Positions 47,933 through 59,942 of a stretch of 64,000 bases of DNA are shown one piece after another. Each line of letters starts with the position of its first letter. Within the stretch, counting starts at the first letter, position 1. Location of the stretch: contig JAURVB010003128.1 in the NCBI GenBank assembly GCA_033002965.1, positions 62,001-126,000 on the forward strand, in the 5' to 3' direction. The notes beneath the pieces are model-generated. The model searched no databases. It was not told the DNA's origin and saw only the letters and a program-made list of their open reading frames with translations. The position numbers were made by a program, and so were the translations under genes. The DNA comes from Piper betle. Lineage: Eukaryota; Streptophyta; Magnoliopsida; Piperales; Piperaceae.

Positions 47933-48142
47933 TGTTAGATTTGTCCCATATCGGTCGTAGAGGCTTTTGGTGACTTGTATATATGTTAATGAGAATGCAT
48001 TATTCTTTAAATTATCTTTTGGATTAAGAGAGGCCTATGACACCTATTGCGAGTTTCTTTTAGTTATTTAAAGTCCCTTTTAGGGGCTTGAAGGGCCCAA
48101 CAATGATTTCGGAGCTTGGGTGTGGGCCCAAAGGGCCTAACA
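47933..48142 (+). repeat. 3' LTR of the TRIM
   Basis: Starts TGTTAGATTTGTCCCATATC and ends GGGCCTAACA. About 210 bp, clearly diverged from the 5' copy. Confidence 0.8.
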
Positions 48143-48378
48143 TACATTGGGTCACTTTTCCATTTGAACAAGTGAACGAAAAGGATGAGGGGCAGTGAGC
48201 TGCTGGTCATTTTGGAGTGGAACAAATATAAAAGTTTGCTTAGTGATGACTATAGAATGGGGATTACATATGGATGACGAGCCCCTTAACACAATTCTGA
48301 GGATCAATTTTTGGGAAAACAAGGGAGGATGAATCGAAGATTTGTAGTCTTTCTGTAAGAGGATGTGTACATTGTATG

Positions 48379-48981
48379 TGTTAATATGTGTAATTGTATT
48401 AATAATATGTAGCTCATTCTCACACTTGGAATACTAAAGAAATCTCGGAATATTAACAGAGGTGGCTGTTAGTTATTCCATGGAGATTGAAGGGTCTCAA
48501 AGCTTCTCGGAATATTAACAGAGGTGACTGTTAGTTGTTCCATGGAGATTGAAGGGTTTCAAAGTTTCTCTATAAATTGAGCTTCATTTGACTGATTCTA
48601 AGGAAGGGCAAGACAAGCAGAAGAAAAGACAAGAAAAAGAGATATAGGGAGAGATATGGAGATAAAAGAAGAGGAAAAATATTCTTGAGTTTATCTTATA
48701 CGGAGTATTGAGAGAGAGTGAAATCTTGTAATCTCAATAGTATAGGGTGTGTGAATAATCTTCTTTTACATCTCTATATATATTTAGATGACTGTAATCT
48801 TTAGTTAAAGTAGTGAATTGTTCGTTGTTGCCCGTGGTTTTTTATTCTCGATTGAAGGAGGGTTTTTCACATTAAATCTCTGCTCTTTTGTGGTTTTGTT
48901 TTATCTTATTTCTCAGGTCTTATTTTCCCATTTCTTTTGTTCGTTGTGGTTGATCTCCAATTTTAGGGATTTTTCTTAACA
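48379..48981 (+). repeat. 5' LTR of Copia-2
   Basis: Starts TGTTAATATG and ends TTCTTAACA. It is 603 bp, longer than the 3' LTR because of a 62-bp internal tandem duplication (48444-48505, repeated at 48506-48567, starting CTCGGAATATTAACAGAGGT) that the 3' LTR lacks. Confidence 0.9.
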
Positions 48982-48983
48982 AT

Positions 48984-49000
48984 TGGCGCCGTCTGTGGGA
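48984..49000 (+). other. Copia-2 primer-binding site, not of the usual iMet type
   Basis: TGGCGCCGTCTGTGGGA follows the LTR by 2 bases. Most plant Copia elements carry TGGTATCAGAGC here, complementary to initiator-Met tRNA. A TGGCGCC start is more familiar from some Ty3/Gypsy lineages, implying another primer tRNA. Confidence 0.8.
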
Positions 49001-49029
49001 ATTTTAGGATCTTGATTTGAGTGGGAGTC

Positions 49030-49790
49030 ATGGTGGACAGTTCCAAGACTGGGAAATTTGATGGAACAAATTATCAATGGTGGAGGATGCAGATTGAGGA
49101 TCATCTATTCAAGAAGCAACTACATCAATCGCTTGTAGGTACCAAGCCAGAAGCAATGTCAACCGAGGAGTGGGCCTTATTGGATAGGCTAGCCTTAGCC
49201 ATCGTCCGATTGTGTTTAACACAGTCGGTGGCAATTAATGTCTCCAAACAGACAATTGTCAAAGGGTTGATGGAGGCATTAGCTGGTGTTTATGAGAAGT
49301 CATCAGCCTCTAACAGGTTATTTCTGTTGAGAAAGATTGTCTCTTTAAGGATGCCCGAAGGTAAATCTATTGCTAATCATTTGAATGATTTCAATAAAAT
49401 TTGGGCACAACTTGAATTGGTGGAGTTGACTTTTAGTGAAGATATTAAATCTTTAATATTCATGTGTTCTTTACCGGAGAGTTGGGATACGATAATTACA
49501 TCTATAAGTAATGCATCAAAAGAAAAACTAAAGTTTGATGAAGTGCTAGGTGCAATCTTGAATCAGGAGATGATGAAGAGAAGCATGGTAGATAGCACAC
49601 TGTCCATCTCCGGCACAGCTTTGTCGGTGGACAAAAGCAAGGCAAAGAAAGAGGAAGAAGTCAAAATAGAGGTCCTAAGAACCGAGGGCGCTCTAAATCC
49701 AAAGGAAAATTTAAGGGTAAGCCTACTTGTTGGTTTTGTGATAAGGATGGACATTTAAAGAAGGATTGTCCCGAGCGAGTCAAGAATGTA
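49030..49790 (+). pseudogene. Copia-2 gag with zinc knuckle
   Basis: ATG at 49030 opens MVDSSKTGKFDGTNYQWW, the usual Copia gag start. It continues through LPESWDTIITSISN to about 49660, where the frame changes. In the next frame, RGRSKSKGKFKG leads into the CCHC knuckle CWFCDKDGHLKKDC at about 49725-49766. Gag forms the virus-like particle. The frameshift disables a full gag-pol product. Confidence 0.85.
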
Positions 49791-52157
49791 GCTAATGTTG
49801 TTGATGATCATGAAGAGAAATTTTGTTTATTTGCTCATGTTGATTACAATATAGATACATGGTATATTGATTCAGGTGCTTCATTTCATTGTACTTCTCA
49901 CAAAGAATGGTTTTGTAATTTTGTCAAGAGTGATTGTGGATATGTAACAATTGGCAATGGTCAGAAGTGCAGAATTGAAGGTAAAGGAGTAATTCATTTG
50001 AAGATGCATGATGAAGGTAAACTTATTCTCAAAGAGGTCAGGTATATAACTGAATTAAAGAAAAATCTTATATCTGTTAACAAGCTGGACCAAGAGGGTT
50101 ATAGGATCACAATCGAAAACAATCAGTGGAAGATCAGCAAAGGAGGCATTGGTGGTGATCAAGGGGAAGGCGGTGGGTACACTTTACCCATTGTCTACCA
50201 AGGTAGATCAGTTTGTTTCTTTGGCAGCTGAGAAGAATGACATAACAACGTTATGGCATAGAAGGCTTGGTCACTTGAGCTAGAGTGGGATGAGGATCTT
50301 ACATTCCAAGAAGGTTTTGACAGGTATAATTGATTCTAACTTTGGTTTTTGTGAAGATTGTATTTTAGGTAAACAGAAACGGGTCAGCTTTACAAAGGGT
50401 GGGCGAGAGATGAAATCCAAAAGGTTGGAGTTGGTTCATACGGATGTTTGGGGACCAGCCCATGATATATCTTTTGGAGGTAATCTCTATTTTGTTACCT
50501 TCATTGATGATTTTAGTAGGAAGACGTGGATCTACACTATTAAGAAAAATCAGATGTCTTTAACATTTTCAAGATGTGGAAAGCCTGAGTTGAGAATGAA
50601 ACAGGTTTAAGACTGAAATGTCTTCTGTCGGATAATGGTGGAGAATATTGCAATAAGGTGTTTGACTCCTATTGTGAACAACAGGGAATTAGAAGGATCA
50701 AGACAGTGCCAAGGACACCACAACAAAATGGGGTGGCGGAGAGAATGAACAGGACCATCCTAGAGTGAGCGATAAGCATGAGGGTTCATGCTGGACTCCC
50801 TTTGCATCTTTGGGGTGCCACAGTGGATACAGTTGTCTACCTAATAAACCGAAGTCCATCAAGCGCCTTAGATGGAAAAATACCGGAAGAGGTATGGTCT
50901 AGTAAGAAAGTTGACTACTCTTTTCTTAAAGTCTTTGGTTGTATTGCATATACACAAGTTGACAGGGAATCAAGAAAGAAGCTTGATACAAAGTTCCGCA
51001 AATGTGTATTTATTGGATATGGAGGTGATGAGTATGGCTACCGGATGTGGGATTTCGAGAACAACAAGGTGTTTCGAAGTCGGGATGTTGTATTCAATGA
51101 AGAGTGCATGTACAAAGACATGAAAGAAGAAAAGAATGAGGAGTCAAAAGAAAAAGAATATATAGGAGCAATTCGGACCACTGTGTATATCTACAAAAGT
51201 TTAATGATGGGGAATTACATTATTTTAACTTTGTATGTAGATGACATGCTTGTTGCAAGGACTTGTATGGAGAAAATTGTTAGTCTCAAGATAAGGTTAG
51301 CCAAGAGTTTTTCCATGAAGGATTTGGGTGAAGCAAAACAACTTCTTGGGATGCAAATTACCCGAGACAAGAAGGACAAGAAGTTGTGGTTATCTCAAGA
51401 AGGGTATGTGAAGAAAGTTCTTGAGAGATTCAACATGAATGAATCCAAGCCGGTGACTACTACTTTGGGTAGTTTCCAATTGTCCAAAGAACAAGGTGCT
51501 AAGAGTGAGGAGGATAAAGCTCACATGAAAAATGTGCCTTATGCTTCAGCTATTGGAAGTCTTATGTATGCTATGGTGAGTACAAGACCAGATATTGCAC
51601 ATGCAGTGGGAGTAGTGAGCAGATTCATGATGAACCCAGGAAAAGAACACTGGGAGGCAATGAAATGGATTTTCAGGTACTTGAAAGGAACTTCTAATTA
51701 CTGTTTGTGTTTTGGGGGTGATAATATTGATGTGCAAGGTTATGTGGACTCGGACCATGCTAGAAATAGAGACAATGGCAGGAGTACATCCGGATACATC
51801 TTTACAGTTGGTGGAACCGCGGTGAGTTGGGTTTCCAAATTGCAAAAGATAGTTGCTCTGTCTTCAACTGAGGCTGAATATGTGGCTGCTACAGAAGCTA
51901 GCAAAGAATATATTTGGATTAAAACTTTAATGAATGAGTTAGGTTTTAATGGGGTTGATTGCAGGTTGTACAGTGATAGTCAAAGTGCAATCCATTTAGC
52001 CAAGAACTCGGCATTTCATTCTAGGACCAAACATATTCGATTAAGGTATCATTTTATCAGATCTTTGTTAGAAGAACGTAAATTGAAGTTGGAGAAGATA
52101 GATGGAAAAAATAATCCAGCGGATATGTTGACTAAACCGGTGGATGGAAAAAGTTGA
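49791..52157 (+). pseudogene. Copia-2 pol: protease, integrase, partial RT, RNase H
   Basis: Protease active site in IDSGASFHC (about 49865-49895). Integrase: HRRLGHLS just before a TAG near 50280, then CEDCILGKQKRVSF, LELVHTDVWGP, YFVTFIDDFSRK and HTVP-type [27 protein letters not shown] and RSRDVVFNE end the integrase region. At about 51160-51190 the frame jumps to YIILTLYVDDMLVA, so the RT fingers and most of the palm are deleted while YVDD remains. RNase H is complete by eye: YVDSDHARNRDNGRSTSG, ALSSTEAEYVA, LYSDSQSAIHLAKN, RTKHI, and ADMLTKPVDGKS before the stop at 52157. Confidence 0.88.
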
Positions 52158-52269
52158 GTTTTTGCTCAACTTTGGTGAACTTGCACTAACATGCAGGTGG
52201 ACTCATGCAACGAACAAGTGGAGGAAGAGTTTGGACTGGTGTGTTCCAATCGGACTCTAAGTGGGAGAT

Positions 52270-52816
52270 TGTTAATATGTGTAATTGTATTAATGATATG
52301 TAGCCCATTGTCACACTTGAAATGCTAAAGAAATCTCGGAATATTAACAGAGGTGGCTGTTAGTTGTTCGATAGGAGATTGAAGGGTCTCAAAGCTTCTC
52401 TATAAATTGAGCTTCATTTGCCTCATTCTTAGAGGGCAAGACAAGTAGGCAAGATAAGCAGAAGAAAAGACAAGAAAAAGAGATATAGAGAGAGATATGG
52501 AGATAAAAGAAGAGGGAAAAATATTCATGAGTTTATCTTATACGGAGTATTGAGAGAGAGTGAAATCTTATAATCTCAATAGTATAGGGTGTGTGAGTAA
52601 TCTTCTTGTACATCTCTTTATATATTTTGATGACTGTAATCTTTGGTTGAAGTAGTGAATTGTTCGTTGTTGCCCGTGGTTTTTGACTCTCGATTGAAGG
52701 AGGGTTTTCCACGTTAAATCTCTGCTCTTTTGTGGTTTTGTTTTATCTTATATCTTAGGTCTTATTTTCCCATGTTCGCTGTATTTGATCTCTAATTTTA
52801 AGGATTTTTCTCAATA
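52270..52816 (+). repeat. 3' LTR of Copia-2
   Basis: Starts TGTTAATATG. The end reads CTCAATA instead of CTTAACA, so the terminal CA is lost by mutation. 547 bp. Confidence 0.9.
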
Positions 52817-54805
52817 GAATGCACGGTTGCATGACCTGTGTACAATGAATTGTATACAATGACCTATTACTCGTTTGCAATGCATGCATCCTTGTGTATG
52901 TGGTCGGTATGCTTTACTCAGACGGCAACAGTGTTTGATCTAGTGGAGTTAATTTTCTTACCTATTGCAGCATTTTCTTAGCCATGTCAGCAACAAGTAT
53001 CCTGACTTTCTTTTGATATCAATTTGTGTCTTTTGCTGTACACAGGAAAAGCTTGAGTTATCAAATGTACATGGAATTATTCGTGGGCACAGAAGAACGA
53101 AGATACTCCCAGTCCGAACTTGAGAAATCGTGATTCATGGGTCTGTCCCTTCAAAATGGTCCCGATGTCAGCGTACGACACCATGTTTTATTTTTTGTGA
53201 TTATAAGATTTCCTTTGAACCCAGACCTGAAAATCCTTGGACACTTTTGGAGCATTATTGTGGTTCGCCTTTTCTAGCGGCGGCAAGGTTGTCATTGCCT
53301 AGATGGAGGGCTAGTTCCAGCCAAAGTGATGCAGCAAAGCAGCTTTATTTTACATAAGCTGACGACAATGATCCTTGATTAAACTGTACAAATATGAGGG
53401 GTCATGTTGGATTTTCTTATTCAGCTGATGCAAGCAAAGGCTTTGAAATGAGAAATGTCATCATCTTGTCTTGTTTAATCCAGTAAGTTTGTTATGAAAA
53501 AGAGCTAATTGCTATACATCAGCAGCCATTACTGGGCTATGTTTTGTCAACTGTAGCCTAAACCTTATCCCATTTCATGCCCTCCCACTCTCCATCTCAA
53601 CACGCATCGGGTCTATTGTTTTCTGCTCCATCTCCCTTTCTTCATAAAGGTCATTGATCAATAATATCACAATCAATTTAACTATAGACAATGTCATCTT
53701 CACGAGGACCTCGAGCAGCATATTCCACAAGTTTATTACATCATCCAAATAATTTCCACTTTTTTCTGTTACAAACAAAAAAGTTATTACCTCATCACCT
53801 CCGTTAATACTGCCAAAATAACTGCAAATTACTGTTGTTCTCGGTAGTGCACATAATGGGTACAAAAAATTCTACGTAGAACATTCTACTGAGTCATCTG
53901 AAAATATTTTTTATAGCTCTATTCTTGTGCGTTATGAGTTCTTATTCTATATCTTCCATCAAGTGGGGGAGAAATTTCATGTGAGCTTCCTTGAGTTTAT
54001 ATTTTAATAACGGCTTTCATGTTTTAGGTGGAATTCAACAGTGACGGGTAGTAGGCAGGCTTTGGCGTGCATGGTTGACCAGGACTCGACCGTGTTCACA
54101 GCCAGTAGGCCGTGACCATCGTTTGCTTCTTCTTCCTTCTATCTTCTTAACCTGGCCATTTCCCATTGGTCGTTGCTTTGATCCTCGACTGAGTCGACGC
54201 TTGTTATCCTTCTAGATTAACCCACTGTTCTCTTGCTCTCTCTATTTTTTTGTCGATGACGTTTCAACTCATCTGAGCCGGACTTCTTCGTTTTAGTGGG
54301 CGAGGCAAAGCGAGTGAACTCGTTGACGTCAAAGTCGAGTCATTCAACTCAGGAATGGGGCCGCATTGGAAGGTGCCAACCACCTAAACTGCCAAACGAA
54401 GCCGGCAGCTGCCCAACCGAGTTTATAATTGATACCCCCCACCCCTCCAAAGGGTCACAGCCCCTTCAATTAACCAGCAGCTACATTCCAATTCTAACAA
54501 CCTAGTATAATTAACTCCTCCCAAATCTTGTATACTTTCTTTGAAAAACAAAATCCTATATATTCAATCGTTTAATATAAATTATTAGAAACGAGCAATT
54601 CCTTACCTGGACATATTTTGTTTCTTTGTTCATCGATCAAGAATTACAAGGCAATACACTTGATAATTTCTGTACAACAGAATAAAAGCAGTGCTTTGCT
54701 TGATCAAATCATGGTGTTAATTACAAGGATGAAAAGAAAGATTAGTAACCCAAATTACATGATTTTACAGGATTGTCTTCTTTGTCGTTGAGGGGATTAG
54801 TAGAG
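52817..54805. other. Intergenic sequence downstream of Copia-2
   Basis: No recognised gene. Before the Copia-2 insertion this was contiguous with the 3' flank of the PPR gene. An acceptor-like TTTGCTGTACACAG lies at about 53032-53045, but no coding exon can be confirmed. 54540-54800 is probably 3' UTR of the next gene. Confidence 0.4.
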
Positions 54806-55359
54806 TTAGTAGGAGCAGGCCATCCTTTGCAGCCGATCTCGGAGAATCCCATTGTATAGCGCCACCCTGTTCGCCGGCATTCGTCCTGCACGTCGGCCGT
54901 CCGGCGGCGGCGAGTCGTCATCGTCTAGTCTTGCGTTGAACATCTTCCGTTCTCCCTCCTCCTCGTCGGTGATATCCTCGTCCGTCGTGTATTCCTCTTG
55001 AGCGGTGCCGATCACCTCTACGGCCTCCACCAAGTGTTCCGCGAAATGCACCCTCTTCTTCTTCGTCCTCCAGAGCTTCCTCTCACCTGTCCCAGACGAA
55101 ACCCATGTCAGAAGAAACGAGCTAGACACGACCGGCAAGAGAATCAACCAGGCTGTTAATTAAGATGAGATGGGAGGAGGAACTCACGGGAAACGATGCA
55201 GGAGCGGAGGTTGCCGGGGGAGGAGGCGGAATTCCGGCGGGCGGCGAAGTGGGTGTCTGGAAAAGCCCTCTGCCAGCGGAGGGCGAAGAGGATGACGGAG
55301 CCGGAAACGGCCATGGCCGTGGCGAGGACCACAGCTTGGGAGCTCAAGAGAGACGACAT
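54806..55359 (-). CDS. Small membrane-anchored plant protein of unknown function, two exons
   Basis: Minus-strand exons 55188-55359 and 54806-55086 join in phase across GT-AG sites (TCCC/gtgag and gacag/GTGAG). The start is ATG at 55359: MSSLLSSQAVVLATAMAVSG, then SVILFALRWQ, a single N-terminal hydrophobic helix likely to be a signal anchor. The middle is basic (KLWRTKKKRVHFAE), then acidic (TTDEDITDEEEGE). The C-terminus has MPANRVALYNGILRDRLQRM. This N-terminal anchor plus KKKRVHFAE plus MPANRxALYNGILRDR layout recurs in a small plant-specific family of uncharacterised proteins of about 150 residues. KKRVHF resembles a PP1-docking RVxF motif, which is an inference only. The total is about 150 residues and the frame is intact. 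Confidence 0.75.
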
Positions 55360-57424
55360 ATTGGTAGGAAGACAAGAAGCTAGGTTGAGATGAAATGGAG
55401 AGAGAGCGAGAGAGAGGCGTGCTTTGATTCTGAATAAAGCTGGTATAGCCTTGTGGAAGAAATTAAATGGCCCTGAACAGACCAAAAACCAGAATTAAGT
55501 ATTGACTCATTGGAGAAGGGTAGATGACATGAAATACTAATGATATCTAATTTATTATACGAATTGGGTGATTGGTGAAGAAGACGACCCAATAAAAAAA
55601 TGATGGTTTTATACTTTTATTTATCATGTACCGCGTATAGAAAAGATGTCATTGGAGTACACAAAATGGATTTTGGAAGAGGAGAGGAGGATTAATGGCG
55701 TAAGAGGGGGCATCTGGACTTTGTCGTTGGTTGGCTTTAGGCTGCTTTTTGTTGAGTGTGAACGGTGAAGCTTCTGGGAGGGAAAGCCATGGTTGGTGAG
55801 GTCAGCGTCCTGAAAGGGACGATGCTAAGTAAAGTTATATAAAAGACATTTTTGTGATAAACCCTGATTTTGCCTTTGACAAGGCCAGGTGTCTGATCCT
55901 TATAAATATTAACTCTTTGTTTATCAAAATCTCTTCGCTAAAATCAACCTTCTAACTGTATGTCTGTGGGTATTGGCATAATACGAATGGAACGATGGAT
56001 TATCATGCATGTTGTCGATGGATAAATATATTACGTGTATTGGGTCATTGGGTAAATAGCAGAACGAATTAGAAACCTCAAAGGATCATACATTATATAA
56101 AAAATTAGGATTAGGAACGTAAACAGAAGCTGCCCATCCGAATTCAGAAGCTTCTCATGACATACAAGGATGAAAAGATGAGGGCCTGGGGGCTTCTCCA
56201 GATAACTGGACTTTTTTTGCAGGCATGACATGAACAAGGCCAACTTGTCTCACCTACTGACGCATTCGCCTCTCTCACTTGCCCTTGTCGGTTATTCTTT
56301 ATGATATATAATTATTTATTTATACCACTCTCTGCAATACAAAAAAATTAGATGCATCCCACGTCGATACCCTGAAATGTTCAGCAATGAATATGAACAT
56401 ATCCGTCATAGTAATTGATAGATTATACCATGTTTAACCAGGGCCGATCTATTTTTATTAAAGATATTAGTAATTAAGTAAAGTAGATTGGCGGTTTAGG
56501 ATTGTTTGGAGCTGGGCAGGTTTATCACGGCAGAGGGGGAGGCACGGTGAGCTCATTTTTGGTGATGGTGAACCCAGGAGCATGGGGGGTCACTTTGTGT
56601 CATGTGCAGACTAGCTTTAGGAGCTGGGCAACTCCCTTGTTTTGTACCAGAAGGTCAAACTAAACCATGTGAGTTAGGTTACGGGGATTGTCACACTTTT
56701 AGATGTGGACCTATCAAAGAAACTTCATACGGAGTATTCTTCAACATGTAGATACTCTCCTTAAAAAAAAACTTCTTGTTCATATAACTATACAAGGGTA
56801 AATAAGAAAATAATTACATTATACACCCACCACCCTAGCTAGTAGGTTGTTCTGTTTGCTGGTCACGCATGCTTATTGTCCGAAGGTGGAAAGTTATGGA
56901 CTGTGGTGGAGCTGTAGTTGAGTTTGCGAGTGTGTGTCTTCAGGAAATGTTCGAAGTTCGAACACGTTTACATTAAAAAAAATTTGCATTTAGAAAATCA
57001 TAAGAGGTCATTTGAGCAATGTAACGACTAATGAGAGTTAAGAACTTAATTTTTGAATTAAGAATTCTTCTCATAAATTATATTATCAATTATCATACAT
57101 TGCCGTTCGGAAAAAAAGTGAAAAGTTTGAAGTCGGATATTGCCAGATTCATTTTTAACACTCAACGACAGAGCAAGTTAACTAATTAGCCAAGTTAGCA
57201 CGAATAACAAAGAGAGTTACTGGTAAATAACAACAGTATCAGCCGACCATTTTCTTACACAACCCACAAAATTCGAGTCATGAAGATAAGATTAACAACA
57301 GCAGTTCCAAATCCATTTTACTTACACAATCAAACACGCCTCACACATTTATTCACTAAATAGCAACAGCGAAGCCAGTAGTAAAAACAGACAAGAAGAG
57401 GGGAGTAAAGAGCAACCTTCCCCT
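55360..57424. other. Intergenic region: promoter side of the small gene and 3' flank of PLD
   Basis: No gene recognised. The CT/GA-rich stretch at 55395-55415 suits a 5' UTR. The last 200 bases before 57425 are probably PLD 3' UTR. Confidence 0.45.
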
Positions 57425-59878
57425 TTATGTGGTTAGAATTGGTGGCACGTAATCAGCCTTGGCACCGAGCACACGGGCTTTGGTGTCTGGGAAATGTTCT
57501 GTTCCCGGCAGTTCAACGACCTCCCCTTCGCTGGTGACACCGATGGGATAACTGAGAAGGTGGCCCGGCAAATCCTGCTCAAGTGTCTCACTTGAGTAGA
57601 GGTCCCAATACTTCTCAGCAATCTTGTTTACCTTACGGACACATTCTACATTCTGGGGCTCAAGGAAGGTGTCGTCCAACATGCCAAGGTGTTCGTACCA
57701 TAAGGCCATCCGGAAGCCATGTATTTGTCCTTTTGCAGGCTGCTGCCTCGTAGCCAAATGGTAAGGCTGGAAGGCCCCCATTGCAATCTCTGAATCCCTA
57801 GCCCCATCCATTGATCTCTGGTTGATGTTTGCCGATCCCACAATTATGTATTCATCATCAACTGTCAGTGTGTAGAGATCAGAGTTTTGAGGAAAATGAT
57901 TTTGGTGGTCAACTTAATCATAAAATAAAATAGTTGTAAATCAATAAAACAATAATGACGTAAGCAAAATTTTAATACCTATCATCATCTTAGAGTGAAC
58001 ATATATCATGAACCGCCTGGCCTGCTGCGCTCTGAGATAATCGCTGTCAGGCTCTGGTTGCTCTTGAGGTTGATATTCCCCACTTTTCTCCACTTCACGA
58101 TTTGCAAGGCAGTAGAAAGTCAAGTATTCCTTGGGATCCGCCTGAACTCCATTGGCACGAAGCGCCAGAACAATGTCGGTGTACATCATGTCCATTGTTC
58201 TCCGTTGCCAGTCCAAAATAGCTTGAACAGACCAAGATTCTGGAACTCCCTCAGGCCACATAGGAACAACAACATATACAGTAAAACGCTCACCGGCTTC
58301 AATTTTACTAACAATCTTCAAGGAAAGTTCTTTTGGAACAAGATGTAATGCACCAATGTCTTCAACGGTAATGCCTTCTGGTTTCCATCCATAGGAGCTT
58401 CCAAGGAAATATTGATTTTCAATGTAAATGAAGTCCTTTGCCCTACGAATGGCATGTATATAAGCATCCTGAATGCTTCTGTCAAAGATATTATCCTTTC
58501 CACTAACAAGGCCAGCTCTAGCTGCATCCTCAGGGGTCTCAGGAAAGCCAAATGCAGCTCCTCCGTCGATGGACCGAAACAGCTGGACATGCCATGTTTC
58601 TTTATCGTCCGAGAAGTTAACAGGTGAGGGAGGAATTATGACATCTGATAGATCCCTCAGATCAATAAGTAAACCTTTCCCTCCTTGTTTCCTCCATCGC
58701 TGCTCAAAGTTGTAAAGTACATCCCACGCGATAGGCCCCTCTAGCCTGGAATGGATGTCATGCCAAGGCTCCCTTGGGCCACCTTTTGTGATTGATGCAC
58801 CACCAAAGTTCGGCTGGTGGAAATCATCATGATGAGCCGTATCCAAGGTTCTGAAAAGAGAGTGGAACTGGGTATCATACCTTCCATCGCATAGATCAAT
58901 ACCTCCCACAAAGCTGACAATTCTTCTTTGCTGGGATCCCCTGCTTGGCATTTCATGATCCACGACCACGGTTTTCTGGTGGTGACTAAACATGGCTGAA
59001 ATTTGCAAATCCTGAACAAAGCTACCTCCATCGTCGGGATTTCTTGGGCATATAACACAGTGCACATCTGTGCCCTGAAAGTAGTTTTCAGTTTCCACAT
59101 CATGCGTAGCCATCAATCCGTCTTTCTTGAGTAGGTCAACAGAAAAACGATCATCCCAAACAAGCATGAGAACTCTAACACCTTCACTTGCTTTCCTCTT
59201 GAGAAGCTCTCCAAGAGTAACATCCCCACCAGGCTTCTGTCTGTTAGAGTCTCTTATCAAGGTAATCTCAGTGTAAACAGACCATCCAGCAATATAAATC
59301 AGGTGTTTTGCATCAGTGATTGCATCAAAAATGTCTTCCCATGTTCTGTGCGGTTCATAATACCTTCCATCTGCCAGAGGAATTTTAGGAATAAAGTTAT
59401 CGGGAACATGGGCATCTTGGTATAAAGAAACTTTGCAGCCTTGCCTCTGTGAGAAGAATGTGTAAGGAACACCAGGATATTTACGGCTCTTAATGCCTCG
59501 TCCCCAGTTTCTGTCTTTGCTAATATCAAAATACTGTAACTTTACATGGACCGTGGCACCAGATTCAACTGGATTCCGGTCATTGTCAAGTATCTCCACC
59601 CACCTGTCTATTTCCTCACCATCCAACAGATCAGAGACAGGAATATAAGCTCGTCCAATATTAGTCGTTCCAATTAGATTATCGTCTTTGACAGTAAAGA
59701 TCACATCAGCTGCTGTGTGCGCACAGTAAATGTGGAAGAACTCATACCATCGGGGATTAGCAGGCTCATTTTCTATGATGCGAGTCCTGCCAACACGAGC
59801 TTTCTCCAGGTCTATTGTGGCATAAACTTTACTAGTTCCTCTACCAATTCCAACAGTCTCTTCAATACTTTCCTTCAG
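57425..59878 (-). CDS. PLDalpha: Phospholipase D alpha, all but the N-terminal exon
   Basis: Two minus-strand exons, 57979-59878 and 57425-57861, join in phase across a 117-bp intron (ATGATAG/gtatt; gacag/TTGATG). The first visible exon follows an acceptor (ctttgcag/CTGAAG) and starts [12 protein letters not shown] inside the C2 domain, so roughly the first 35-40 residues are on an exon further up. The rest of C2 is clear ([32 protein letters not shown]). Both HKD motifs are present: [11 protein letters not shown] and [24 protein letters not shown], the second crossing the intron. The C-terminus ends [12 protein letters not shown] alpha hydrolyses membrane phosphatidylcholine to phosphatidic acid in a Ca2+-dependent manner and acts in ABA, wounding and drought responses. 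The reading frame is intact, so the gene is probably alive if its first exon survives beyond the Copia insertion. Confidence 0.92.
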
Positions 59879-59942
59879 CTGCAAAGAACTGAAAACATAT
59901 CAACAAAGGATCACAACGTTTGAACAAATTGCCTGTTTTATA

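Larger units (their letters stand above)
47537..48142 (+). mobile_element. TRIM element (terminal-repeat retrotransposon in miniature), 606 bp
   Basis: Two LTRs (47537-47731 and 47933-48142) end in GGGCCCAACA and GGGCCTAACA. The first is followed by AGTAGTATCAGAGCC, close to the initiator-Met tRNA primer site. The second is preceded by a purine tract GTGAAGGGGAG. The internal part of about 200 bp has no coding sequence. Flanks are GACAT (47532-47536) and TACAT (48143-48147), a 4-of-5 match for the target duplication. It lies about 160 bp downstream of the PPR reading frame, possibly in its 3' UTR. Confidence 0.8.
48379..52816 (+). mobile_element. Ty1/Copia retrotransposon (Copia-2), defective
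   Basis: 5' LTR 48379-48981, primer site 48984-49000, gag, protease, integrase, a truncated reverse transcriptase, RNase H, a purine tract (GTGGGAGAT) and 3' LTR 52270-52816. The host flanks are GTATG (48374-48378) and GAATG (52817-52821), one mismatch apart. Copia domain order (integrase before RT) is plain. A frameshift between gag and zinc knuckle, stops in integrase and an internal deletion removing the first half of RT make it non-autonomous. Confidence 0.92.
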
